Positions 24,086 to 38,209 of a stretch of DNA of 64,000 bases are shown here, piece by piece. The stretch spans positions 6,634,001-6,698,000 of the forward strand of contig OZ059899.1 of the NCBI GenBank assembly GCA_964057225.1. Direction: 5' to 3'. The position numbers and the translations under genes were made by a program. Position 1 is the first letter of the stretch; the number at the start of each line of letters is the position of its first letter. The notes under the pieces were generated by a model. It was not told the origin of the DNA. It searched no databases and saw only the letters and a list, made by a program, of their open reading frames with translations. The stretch is from Auanema rhodensis (taxonomy: Eukaryota; Nematoda; Chromadorea; Rhabditida; Rhabditidae).

Positions 24086-26777
24086 CTAGCTCCGCCCAAG
24101 TTTGAAATATTCATTTTGTAGCTTTAATATCACCTGCTTTACTAAAATTATAAAAGATTATAAGTTTTGACGATATAAAAGAACGACGAAAAAATTAATA
24201 TATATTTTGGTGAATACTACCTATAGTATAGTCAAAATATACCTAAGTATATCGATAAATGATTCATGTTATATGACTTTACGTCACAAAACTGAGCTAC
24301 TTCAGTTCATAGATAACCCAAATTTTTTAAAACTTTTCATTATATAGTCTAGCGAATGAATAGTTTAAAATGAACTATGAGAATAAATTGAATAAAACTT
24401 CAAAGATAGTAAATATGTTCAAATTTATTTATAAAAACATATTTGTTTATCAATAATGAATAAACTTGTTCGATTATTACCTTGATAGTGTAATATTTCC
24501 TTATTGAGTCCTCAGTAGTTAGTCTAAAACCAAAATAAAATTCACATTAATTAATACAATTCAGTTGTGATCATTTAAAAGCGATTTCATTGTCTGAGTT
24601 CTCACAAGTCTTTCATATTCAAAATGCTTTTTTTCTTTCATTTTATGAAATTTTTGGGAAATATTTTAATAATTTAATAGATAAATGATTGTTAATTGAA
24701 ATATTTTACAAGCATTGTATAATTTAAATTTGTTTGATCTTCTCATTTGAATTTTACTTCCTTAAATGAAAATGTATTGTATGTACCTCCCTCAACTTAT
24801 ATACAATTTTATTGGTGACTACAATAACTATATATATATGTTATATGATATATATTAAAAGGTAACTACAATATATATACATGTTTTAACAAATTATTTG
24901 TCATTTTTCAAGACAAATTTAGAAATGTATCACATCATTATTTTATTTTCAGCTTTCCCTTATTAGAATGAGTCAAAATTTATGAATCAATCGAATAAAA
25001 TACATTTTTATATTTCAAATTGTTAACAAAAAAATGAATAGAATTGTTTCTTTTCCGAGAAAAAAACTTAAAATAAGTTTTTATTTTGTGATATCTGAAA
25101 CCAAAAAAAATTAACTATATGTTAATGTATAAGATTTTAAAAAAGTTGTTCATAAATCAACACACAAAAGAAAAATATGAAATAAATTACATGAATATGA
25201 TATATGACATACCAAGGATTTTAATGAAAATTTTATTTTTTCTTCTTCGAATTTGATCAATCAAATATAAAACAATGCTTGCAAAAATTATAACATTCCG
25301 AATTGTTTACCCTTTCTTTCGAAAAAAAATGTACTGTTGTTGTGAAGATAATCAACATTATCGCTGAAAAGATCAAGTTATGTCGTAATTGCCAAAACCA
25401 ACATTGATCAAAATAATATTTTCCAAGAAAAAAGAAAACGGTATATACAAATTCGTCATACATGTCGTATTTTTTCTTTTTTTTTTCTTATCAAATATAT
25501 CCGTGATATAAATTAAATGTTGATAATTATTTCATCCTTTCCTAATAAGGTGTTATGATGAGTGTGAAGTGTTTAGATTAATTATATAATAAAATATTGT
25601 TCTAAATATATTAAACTGTGAAAAAAAGTTATGAACAAATAAATTGAACACATTGTATTATAAGGAATATGAACTAGACAGCATTTTTGTATTAAACTGT
25701 TGATGAGAGTTTTCTTTAAAATAACTAATTATACAATCTGTTTGTTAGATATTTAAAAAATATAAAATATGAAAACTGCAAAATCGAAATATACCAAATA
25801 TGTTGAGATATGGTTATTTTAAAATTCTAGATAACCGTGAATATTATAGCTGACATAATGATTGTTTCAAAATTTAATATGCCAATGTATGCTAAGAATT
25901 GTAACAAACAAATTATATATTGTTGTCATTGATTAAAATTAGGTAAATTAACCTTATATATGCTTAATAATGTTTATTTTAAAATCTTTTTGCAAAATTT
26001 CAAATGTTGCGTGTTTCTCAATATCTTCTATGCTTCTTGTTTCATAATTAACTTGATTCATATTTTATGAGTTCTGACAAATTAAATTAAATCATACATT
26101 TTTGGTTTTGTTTGATGCTTACAATATTGTTTCATAGGTTATAACATTCAAACAATAGAAAACATTGCAGAGAAATTTTTTGCTGAAGTTTAACTGTATT
26201 CTAAAAGAAAGTGTAGCTATCCAGGCAAACGCCAAACTTAAAAAATAGAAAAGGAAAGAAGAGAAACGAATACAACGATTGATGTTTCTCTACGCTAGAT
26301 TAAAAAAACATTCATTCATTTCTCAACTGTATTGCGCAGAAGGCTGTATACACATTTTCCCTTTCGTTTCATATCGTAAACTGAAATTTATATTTTTATA
26401 TTTTAATAATGTCACTCTATTTCTTTATTTATTCCAAAACCCTTTGAATTTAGCTGCATTTCATGGCCCTTTATTTTAATAAGGAAGGGTTAGGTTCTAA
26501 TAAGCTTGAGCATATTTTTAAAAATGCAGGTTATCGTACATAATTAAACAAGAATTTAATTTATTTCCTTATAATTTAAAACAATAGCTTAAAATAAAAA
26601 AATATTGCAATCAAGGACAATGCTTGTGTATTTTATCATTTACCTTTCGCAAACGTAATTTGCTGCTAGCTCGTGAACAAGAGTTGTAGCCTTCATCGAT
26701 TGGGCCTGCTGCTGGCTATCTATGCCACAAGCAATTTCGCCTAGCCGCAGCGCATCTTTTCCACCTATTTTCCACAT
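24086..26777 (-). CDS. Candidate small intracellular protein, two to three exons
   Basis: Exon 1 (26644-26777) is a GC-rich island in very AT-rich DNA. It reads MWKIGGKDALRLGEIACGID then a Gln-rich, helix-prone stretch ending ELAANYVCE, with a donor (ag|gtaaat). A 43-base exon (24481-24523) between ggttttag and a gtaata donor completes the split Arg and reads LTTEDSIRKYYTIK in phase. The end is unresolved. The nearest acceptor gives an immediate TAA at 24139 (59 residues), one eight bases on gives 15 more residues (stop at 24086), and later acceptors open other frames below 24085. The 2.1 kb intron is unusual for the window. No signal peptide and no family recognised. The region between exons (24524-26643) shows nothing else coding. 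Confidence 0.33.
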
Positions 26778-27380
26778 TGATACAATTATATTAGTTGATT
26801 TTTGAATAAAAATTTACTCATTGTAAGCAACTTCCATCTTGTAAGTATTATATATTGAAATAAGATTACCTTTCACTTCATATTTTTAAATTTTGTATTC
26901 ATTTAAATGAATATCACATCGTTTACAATATCTTCAACAAAGATAAACGCTTCTTCATTATCGTTACTTTTCTGTTCTCTTAACCTTCCTCAACTGAAAG
27001 ACAATAGATTACGAATAGATAGCCACAGTCATTGAAAAAAAAACGGGCGCGAGTTTCAAATTGCCATTTTGAGTTATATTGATCTGTTAACCATGTCTCT
27101 ATTCCGTTTTGATTCATGTCATAACTATATATCGATTAAATACAAAATATAGATATAGCTTATCATTCGCATTGTATTTGTATAACACTTGAACTTGACA
27201 ACCATAAGTACTCCTTAAATCATAGTTTCAATGTAAGATTTTTCAATTGAATAACTTTTTAAATTTATTCATGAATTCATATGAACATTTGTCATTTGTC
27301 TGATCGATACACGTGCTACACACATTTCATAGACTTAATTGTTTTTCCTTAGAGTTCTTCGCTTGTTCGATGTATATATT
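26778..27380. other. Divergent upstream region
   Basis: Sits between a minus-strand candidate and the plus-strand SET-domain gene, so it may be a shared promoter. Acceptor tttttccttag ends at 27352, 28 bases before the SET gene ATG. Confidence 0.45.
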
Positions 27381-30090
27381 ATGTTCGAGAAAGGTGTGAT
27401 AATGTTGAATGTTTCATCGCCTATATGCCAAAGTCCGTCTAGTCCACCACGAACATCCAGGAAGCGGGTTTGTCTTTTTCAATTTATATATGAAACCCCT
27501 TATAGTTTTTGATTCTACTTATGCTAGTGCAATACTCAAAATTACATCCTCAATAAAAAAGTAATAGGGATTCAAAAAAAGAAATTATGTTCATAAGTGA
27601 AGAAATAAAAACAAATGTATGAGTTATAAGTTTTAAGTTTTTAATTTTTCACAGCATAACTAAAGAATATTATTTGCGCAAATCATTGATATCCACATGA
27701 TTTATAAAATCTATTTTTTTCCAGAAGTTAGAAGATTTCTTTAACGTGTCAGTGGTTAATCGTAAAATTGTGAGTTATATTGTTTATAAGTTTTTTTACA
27801 ATAATTTCTTCAGGATATTCCTACTAGTCCACAGTCCTTGCACACACGTTTATCCACTGGAGGATCTGCAAGAAAAAATTATTTAAATAGATCAGATGTC
27901 ACACCAGCTTCAGTAAAATTTCAATCTTATTAAAAATATTTATGTTTGAAATTTCAGCCGGAAGATATAAGACGATGCTTAAGCTATCGAAGTCCATCTG
28001 TTTCCGATGTAAGAACTAATTTTTTATACAATGAGGCCTTGTTGGTTTTAGAATTTCTCACACGATGCTGAATCACGTTCTGGCGAACATAATGTTGTTA
28101 CAATTATGGGAGAATACCCTAAAAATATGGAAGCTGCGACCCCTATGGAACAGTTTGGAGCACAAACAGTGTTTCCTTTAAAAGAAGTTTTAAATGATGA
28201 TCCTCAAATGATCGAACAAGCGGAGAACGAGGAAAACAACCATGCTTCTTTTAAATTAGACCCTCGGATGGATAGCAAATCGGGACCATCCACATCGGGA
28301 CTTAAATCAGATGGATCTTTCAAAAATATGGATGATGACGAAAACTATTCGAAAATGGACGAAACTTCTTCAAGCACCCAAGGTAATGGAGATTTCGGTG
28401 AAGATGATACAGAATGTGATGAAGAATACGACGAGCTGGAGAGTGTTCGTAGACGATTTTGTCGTAAAGTTTGTAAATTTTAAAAGAACCTTTTGTAATG
28501 TTTTGTGTTATAGCAAAAATTAAAAGCTAAAGTTGCTGTTACTCAACAAGAACTCTATACTGAAGAATATGAAGTTAGAAGAGTGATGAAGAGAACTGTT
28601 GATGCTGTTAGTTTTTTGCTATTTAACTAGAAAGTTTGATAATGTTCTATAGAATGGAGATGAGGCTTTCATAGTATACTGGAAAAACTATAATTACACG
28701 TTCTGTACATTGCAAGCTCGTGCTGATCTGGAAGGCTGTTTGGAGGAACTAAAATTTTTGGAGGAGAAAGAAAAGGGATTAGATGCTATTATGCTTAATA
28801 TTGTTAATAACAGTCATAGGTCTAATGTCCAATAACATATAATTGTATAACTGTATAATTTCAGATATGACAGACCTGTAGATATGATTTTCACGCGATT
28901 TGAAATACCTGATGCTCTTCCTCTAGGCCAAGTAAACATACCAGATGAAACCTTTCACGTTTGTTTCTTTTTTCTCTTTTTATTCTTATCATATCTCATT
29001 TAAGCGAATCGCCAATGTGTCCAAGCACGGTTATTGGAGAATTAAACAACTTGAAGTTAAATGGAATGATATTATTCGTAATTATTATGATAAAGTAGAC
29101 TATTTAAAAAAAAAAAACAGAAATTATTCAAAAAATTACAGAGAAAGCGAAAGGTTGCTCCTCTGTACATCGAGGGATGGCACGTTTCTGCTTATTCTAG
29201 TCTGCCTAAGTTTAAATTTATTGTTGGTGGAAGTACTTGGTCATCTGAAGCAAAGCGATTACGCTACCGAGCTGAATCCGAAGCTTGTGGATGTTGTCCA
29301 TGCCACGACCCATGTGAAAATTGCCAAAAAAGAGTGAGTTAGCAGAACACAGTTTAAAAATATTTATTTTTCTACAGTTCAAAGAAGAACTTGCTTTGTT
29401 CTGTCCAATAAGTAATGGTTTACTTCAAATTCCACCGCCTACTCAGAGAGAATGCTATTACTGGACTTACGAATGTGATGGATATAAACGATGTACATGT
29501 ACAAAATGCGAATACCGACTTTTAAGTGTTGGTGTTTTTAGAAAGTTTTTTACATATAGGATTTTCGTTTTCAGCGGGGTAGGAAAGTTGCACTAGTCGT
29601 GTTTTTTGAATTCAACAAAGGTTGGACAGTTCGTGCTGTTCAAGATATTCGTAAAGGACAGTTTATTGCCGAATATTTGGGCGAAGTAGTAACAAGTAAA
29701 GAAGCCAATCGTAGGGATACAAGTTATCAGTTTGAAATAGGGAAGTTTTGGTATGTTGATGCTCTACCACACGGGTAAGATTCGTTACGTGTAGAAACGT
29801 GTTTAACCTATCATTTTAGAAATGAATCCCGATTCTTTTCTCACAGTTGCAAACCTAACGCTCTAGTCGTTCGCGTGTATGGTTTGAATCAGGTTATTCA
29901 TAAAGTGGGAGTATTTGCTTTAAAAGACATTAAAATGGGTTTGTAAATGATACTTATTTCTGTTCACATTTTTTTTAATTCAGGAGAAGAAATAACGTTT
30001 GACTATCATCCTGATTATGTAGACGGAGAGCCCCACCGTGGCGCAGGTTCATGCTTATGCAAAGAAACAACGTGTAGGGGTTGGCTTTGA
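27381..30090 (+). CDS. SUV39-type histone lysine methyltransferase (chromo, pre-SET, SET, post-SET)
   Basis: Predicted to place methyl groups on histone H3 lysine 9 and bind methylated histone in heterochromatin. The N-terminal third is Ser/Pro/Asp-rich and disordered (exons to about 28470). A chromodomain follows (EEYEVRRVMKRT, FIVYWKNYNYTFCTLQARAD; about 28560-28760). The pre-SET cysteine cluster includes CGCCPCHDPCENC and CTCTKC (about 29290-29515). The SET domain has GWTVRAVQDIRKGQFIAEYLGEV in its start, RFFSHSCKPN, and GEEITFDYHPDY. The post-SET CLCKETTC ends the protein. A 47-base intron inside an apparently open frame (donor AAA|gtagac, about 29095-29140) must be removed to keep the pre-SET frame. 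The NHSC motif has Ser for Asn, which may matter for cofactor binding. Start chosen at the first in-frame ATG after the acceptor; an alternative Met lies seven codons on. Confidence 0.9.
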
Positions 30091-30422
30091 ACTTATCTTA
30101 ATTATATTCTACATATATGCAATTTATGATTTTTATAATATTTCGCATCTATTAATTTTTCAAGTAAAACTATTATATGGCGTTTAACGGGTTCTATGTT
30201 CTTTATGCCTGCAAGTTTTTCATACTATTGTGCTATTAGTTCAATTCTCTGTAAGTATGTTTCATCGAGGATGTTATCCTTACAACTAAATGTATCCGCT
30301 ACAATAAAAGTTTTTACGCGCATTATCTATTCACATTTGAATGATAACATATTTTGTTTGTTATGGACTTGATAAGGCATTAGTGTTACTAGTATTTCTA
30401 AACTTCTAATTCTGTTGCAAAT
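30091..30422. other. Short intergenic gap
   Basis: 3' region of the SET gene and 5' region of the first esterase-like gene; AATAAA at about 30303-30308 could be the polyadenylation signal. Nothing else seen. Confidence 0.5.
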
Positions 30423-33034
30423 ATGAAAGAATTATCATATTTTAATATTTGGCTATCGTTTTGTCTTATATTTCATCAAGGATTTGCTAGTAATTCAAAC
30501 ATTCCTAATTATTATAACAATGGGGCCGAAGTTAGAACTCCTAGCGGTTCTACATGGACTACTAAAAAATATGCAACTGATGGAACAGTTGTCTATTCAT
30601 TCAAGGTAAAACGTGTGAGCAAATGTCAATATGGGATTTGCAGAATATACCGTTTGCTAAATCTCCTATTGTGAATCAAAAAGCTTTACCATTGGAAGAA
30701 ATTAATACATGGAGAAATGTTTACAATGCGACTAGTTAGTATTTTTTCAACATTGGTTTTGAAAGGATTCCAACAGGTTTTGAACCACCTTGTCAAAGCT
30801 TTTCATACAGTATCAATGACCGACCGTGTTCCAAAGAAAATTGCTTGTTCACACATATTTTCACATCGGAAAAATGTCTAGTATGTTCAAAGATATAAGT
30901 AACAAAAACTATTTTTTAATTAATTAATATAGTCATTAAATTAGATAATTGAAAAAAGAAAGAAATATATAAAAAACAATATCGTTATTCAGAATACCCA
31001 ACAGTGTCCAATTTTACTTTATATACATGAAGATATAACAAATAATTCAACTATCCCATTTGACGAAAAAAAAATATTAGATGAATATGTCTCACATGGT
31101 TGTTTAGTCAAAGCAATATATAATATAGCTATGATTATTCCTATTTAGATGTCGTAGTCGTGATCTCTGTATATAGAAATGGAAATCTGAATTTATTGAA
31201 TCTTCACAATCCAGACATGATCTTAGAAGACATATCCATTCAAGGTTTTTTTCGGTTCATTCATGTATAAGTTAACAGGAAATGTTAAGACATTATTTTT
31301 ATTTTGAAATGGACTATTAAGCATATTTCTTCATTCGGTGGAAATAAGAACCAAGTATCGCTTTTAGGTTATTCAACAAGTGCAAACCTAGTATTACATT
31401 TAACCTTGTCAAAAAAAATTGATCCAGAATTGAAGTGAGTTTTTGCAGGATTATAAAAATATAGATTTAATCAGATAAAAAACGAAAAAAATATATATTT
31501 TGAATGCAACCGCTTATATGTCACTTCTTTGCTGAAATGATTTTTCAATTGTTCTAGCACCCACGCTATATTCTAATTACATATGCAGTGAAATCCTTTT
31601 TTTATTTTCAATTTAATGAAGTCCAAAATAGAAATCAAATATAGGGTTTGGAATTTATTTTAGTTATTTTTTATTTTTCATTATTTTGCTTATAGATTAT
31701 TTCAACAAGCAATAGCCTTATCTCCAAAACTCAATCGTATTGTTGATAATTTCAGTTATGAATATACAATTGAATTTTTAAAACGCATAGGGGTTGAACA
31801 TATGTTATTCTCATCTTCAATTTCATTTTGCAGTGTTTGAGAAAGTCTCTTGGTTCGGTGACATTCAGATCAATTTCTAAGATTCAAGCTGACTGTTTTC
31901 AAAATAAAACGATGGAAACAATAATTGGGTGAAGAAGTAGCATTGAGTTATAGTAACTTTGTTTTGATTAGGATATATCATGAGCTCAAAGAACAAGGCT
32001 CAAAATTGATTGAACTACCTCAAGCACAATTTGCACATCCACTATATGATTATATTAAAAATCCACCGGTTGCTAATACTTTATATTTAAAAAATAATTT
32101 AATTTACTTTGAAGAGTCGCCCACTCTTATTGGGCTTCTCAGAATTGGATCATACGAATTCATTGTATGATAGACATAGTATGAAAAACATTTGCAACTT
32201 GTTGGCATTATCCGACTGTTTAGAAACCACATGGAAGTATTTGAATCATTTTCACAATAAAAGTCTTGGTTAGTCATCATTCCTTTGCTCATTTTTCGAA
32301 TTTGAATGTTCAGGATTTAATTTTTCTATTCAAACACAAGAATTATTTCTTCTCATTGATGCAGTTTCCAAATCTTTAGCTGAAACCGGAGCTAAAGTAT
32401 GATATAACCAACTTTCATGTATCATTTTTTTCCTTGAGGTTTTTCGATATCTTTATGGTGATCATTCGAATCATCAAGCATTTTCAAATGATATGCTGAC
32501 CAATCATACGGAAAAAAATCAATTGATGCTGTCAAATTTGTTTTCACATTATATATTGAATTTTATAAAACTTGGATATCCTTCGAAGTTATGGCTGCCG
32601 TATCAAGAGACATATGATTCATATTACTACATTGAGGTGAACTGGACGACAAGAAATGTCCCGCACAATTTGTTTGAATATCACAGGTTTTCCTTTTAAT
32701 TTTTGGAATTCAAACCGGTATTGTTTTAAAGAAAGGTGGCTGATTTTTGGACAAATATGAAAAAACATGACACTACATATTATCAAAGAGATCTACATTC
32801 ACAGGTTAGAATTTTATTTAGAATTTAATTAAACAATTTATTTAGACCATTGACTTATCCAATTCACAATTCAATCATATGTTTTATATAATTTATTTGG
32901 TTTTATGTTTTTTAGCATTGGCTTTAGGTTTCCTATTAGGATTAATATACTATTCAAAACAGCCTCAATACCATATGTCTACTGAAACTGAGTATACACC
33001 ATTAATACCATCTGACAAATTTTTCAACTTTTAA
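30423..33034 (+). CDS. Carboxylesterase-like type I membrane protein A, probably catalytically dead
   Basis: Alpha/beta-hydrolase of the carboxylesterase-B/cholinesterase family. It has a signal peptide (MKELSYFNIWLSFCLIFHQ), an ectodomain in about ten exons, and a C-terminal membrane helix (MFYIIYLVLCFLALALGF, about 32880-32935) with a short tail ending KFFNF. The pattern is recognisable from NIPFAKSP, CPILLYIHEDI, SSFGGNKNQVSLLGYSTSAN, and KLWLPYQETYDSYYYI. Key positions differ from active enzymes: the oxyanion HGGG is HEDI, and the nucleophile elbow GxSxG is GYSTS. The serine itself is present. The His region reads YLYGDHSNH, unlike the usual HxxELxYVFG. The segment after the oxyanion strand is shortened. 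By analogy with neuroligin and gliotactin-type relatives it could serve in adhesion or binding. Next to a paralogue in the same orientation. Confidence 0.85.
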
Positions 33035-33581
33035 AAATTTTTACTTCACAAATTATATTGCATAATCTAAGCATTATATTATATAATTCAGTAAAGATTC
33101 ACAAACGTTTTTTTCTGTGTTTCTTTTACTCTTCCACCCGAAACCAAGATATTTTTAACATTGATAACAGATAATACAGTTCAGAAAAACATCTGTAATT
33201 AATCTCTTAAATCGAATTAATATGATATATTTCATTGAATTCAAGTTATCATCAAACTCCAAACTCCAAAAATGGAGGAAATCTTTTCTGCATTGCGAAT
33301 CTTTTATCATCTTGGACATGAATAAAGATGATTTGGAATAAAAAAGCGTATTTATTTCTTTAAGAGTAAGTAACAATATCGTATAATATATATTTATCAT
33401 AAATTATATCAATTAATAGGCGAACTAAGATGAAAAAAACAAATACATATATAATGATAGTGTCATTCTTTTCTTATCAACTTCTATTCATCTGTATCAC
33501 TCGTCTTGTGATATAGTGTGCAGTCACTTAAGTTGAGCTCTACCTAAAAGTTTTCAAGATTTGATGGAACATCTTTGAAAA
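33035..33581. other. Intergenic gap between the two esterase-like genes
   Basis: AT-rich; only a spurious 81-codon minus frame. A ttttcaag acceptor lies shortly before the ATG of gene B. Confidence 0.5.
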
Positions 33582-36278
<2,697 letters not shown>

Positions 36279-36371
36279 AAAGAAATAAAGAATACTTCAA
36301 ATACTGTTCGAACCTGGATTCTTTTAGAGCCGGATATAATTCGAACTATCGTCAGTCAATGTAACTAATAT

Positions 36372-36495
<124 letters not shown>

Positions 36496-36720
36496 ACGAA
36501 CACAATTTATATAAAATGGGTTGAGAAAAATCATATTCTGTTCAACATTTGCAATAAATTTGTTAAAATCATGATTCGTATTGCAATAAAAATGAAAAAA
36601 TGAAAACTTTACACGCAACGAACGTGAGTGATCGAAATTCACGTCACTTACGTAAGATATATTTCATACCTATGAGTTATTTATTATTTACTTCACTTGG
36701 AAGGTGGTTGTGATAAAACC

Positions 36721-37449
36721 ATGGCTGGTAAAAAAGTTGATCTTCCCTTCAAGCTAAAGGTGAATCTTATGATTCCAACTATGATTGAAATACATAAATA
36801 TAGTTGGCAATGAATTTTATTTAGGCAGAGCCAGAAGACAAACTAGTTTTCAAATTCAAGGACGAAAAAACAGTTGTACTTGAATTGAAAGTTACTAATA
36901 TTTTAGAAGCAAGACAAACCATTAAGGTACCAAAAACAGCACTATTCAATAATTGTTCCTTACCAGGTGAAATGTACCGACAATGATTTATTCAGAGTTC
37001 GGCCACCACTCACATTTATTAAATCTGGAGAGACGGCTACAGTAACGGTAAAAAAAATTGGTTAATTGTTACTAATCTTTTACTCCAGCTAACTGCTAAA
37101 GTAGAAACTATGCCTGATGCTGGTCACTTTTTCGCTATTTATCATATGGCTAGTGATGAGACTGAAAAGCCAGCACGACAGGTATGGACCCCTGAAGCTA
37201 AAGCTGAAGGTGTTATACGAATTCCTGTATTTTTTGAGAAAGAGGCTAGTGAGGAAAAGGTCAGTTACCCTACATTGAAAAATTATTAATATATTCGATT
37301 ATCAGGCCAAAGATGAAACCAAGAACGAAGAAGGTAAAGATGATAAAGAAGAAAAGAAGGAGGAGAAGCATGACGAAGAAAAGAAAGACGAGAAAAAAGA
37401 GAATGAAGAAGTTAAAAAAGATGACAATAAAGAGAATGAAGCCAAGTAG
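36721..37449 (+). CDS. MSP-domain protein with long Lys/Glu-rich C-terminal tail
   Basis: The major sperm protein fold is an immunoglobulin-like seven-strand domain, found in nematode sperm MSP, small MSP-domain proteins and VAP proteins. The sequence starts MAGKKVDLPFKLKAEPEDKL and continues with LVFKFKDEKTVVLELKVTN, KVKCTDNDLFRVRPPLTFI and KSGETATVTLTAK, the usual strand order. The last exon (about 37307-37449) is almost purely Lys, Glu and Asp (EEKKEEKHDEEKKDEKKE), a charged, disordered tail of about 45 residues. No membrane anchor is seen, so it is not a typical VAP. Total about 190 residues in five exons. It may work in sperm or as a general adaptor; the sequence does not say which. Confidence 0.88.
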
Positions 37450-37586
37450 GCGTACTCGACCCTTTGCAATAAAGTCATGATTTGATTTCTAATTTTACTT
37501 CCATTATAATAAAAACTAACAACAACAATATTGCACTTGAAAACAAAACACAACAATAAAGAGAACAGGATAATAATAAAAACAAA

Positions 37587-37979
37587 TTAGACATCTAAGA
37601 GAGCTGCACTTTCTCTTTTCTTGCCAACTAAATGCCTCAGACGCGTTGCTTCACAAACCTGTGACAGTAATACTAGGATTGGACACAGTAGATTAAAAAT
37701 TTACCAAATTAACTTTAACACTATTTTCGACTTGAGCCTTAGTGCCTATTTGAAGGATACGACCAGTAGCCCATCCTCCTTCTTCCTCACTATATTCTAC
37801 GCAAATTAAACATCCTTTCCGGTAATTCTACATCCTCTTATTATTATTATACTTTTAGAAGAAATAACCTTTGCTGTTTGCATAGATACGGATATTATAT
37901 CATATTGATTGCAATAGTCGAAATAAACCATAACATACCTACTCTCAGTAACACCCTGTTTTTTAGCTTCTTTGCACAT
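37587..37979 (-). CDS. Unrecognised 101-residue protein, three exons
   Basis: Exons 37869-37979, 37705-37827 and 37587-37658 join in phase 0 each time (111, 123 and 72 bases). The ATG is two bases after a strong TTTCAG acceptor, so a spliced-leader start is likely. The protein reads MCKEAKKQGVTESRYVMVYF, then DYCNQYDIISVSMQTAKNY, CLICVEYSEEEGGWATGRI, and LQIGTKAQVENSV followed by EATRLRHLVGKKRE and the end LLDV. No signal peptide or membrane helix. I do not recognise the family; the middle looks like a beta-rich domain. The gene is 231 bp downstream of the papain-like gene on the same strand and could be its partner in a transcription unit. It converges with the MSP gene (stop to stop 138 bp). 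Confidence 0.6.
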
Positions 37980-38209
37980 TACTGAAAGTCTTGTAACACT
38001 TTCACACGGTAATATTTAGAAAAAAGTAGTAATGTTAGAATTAACTCCTAATTCAGTTAAATGCAGAGTAGAAAAAATGAATTTACTTGGATATCAAGCT
38101 TGTCAACTAATAAAAAAACAACAACAGGAAACAATAATGTATATATTGCATAAACAGAAGCGAAGTATCAAAAAGTAATCAGTAACAAAATAACAGCCAC
38201 ACATAACAA

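Noticed and set aside
28945-29337. Continuous 130-codon frame in the SET gene region
   Set aside because: Only its first half is coding; a 47-base intron (gtagac ... ttacag) shifts to the frame carrying the pre-SET cysteines.
36300-36360. gttcgaac and attcgaac boxes suggesting a tRNA
   Set aside because: No cloverleaf can be drawn with matching acceptor and anticodon stems.
37895-37935. A 60-base intron between ag|gtatgt and aaacag in the 101-residue gene
   Set aside because: Splicing it leads to an early stop; reading through keeps one open frame that joins in phase to the next two exons.
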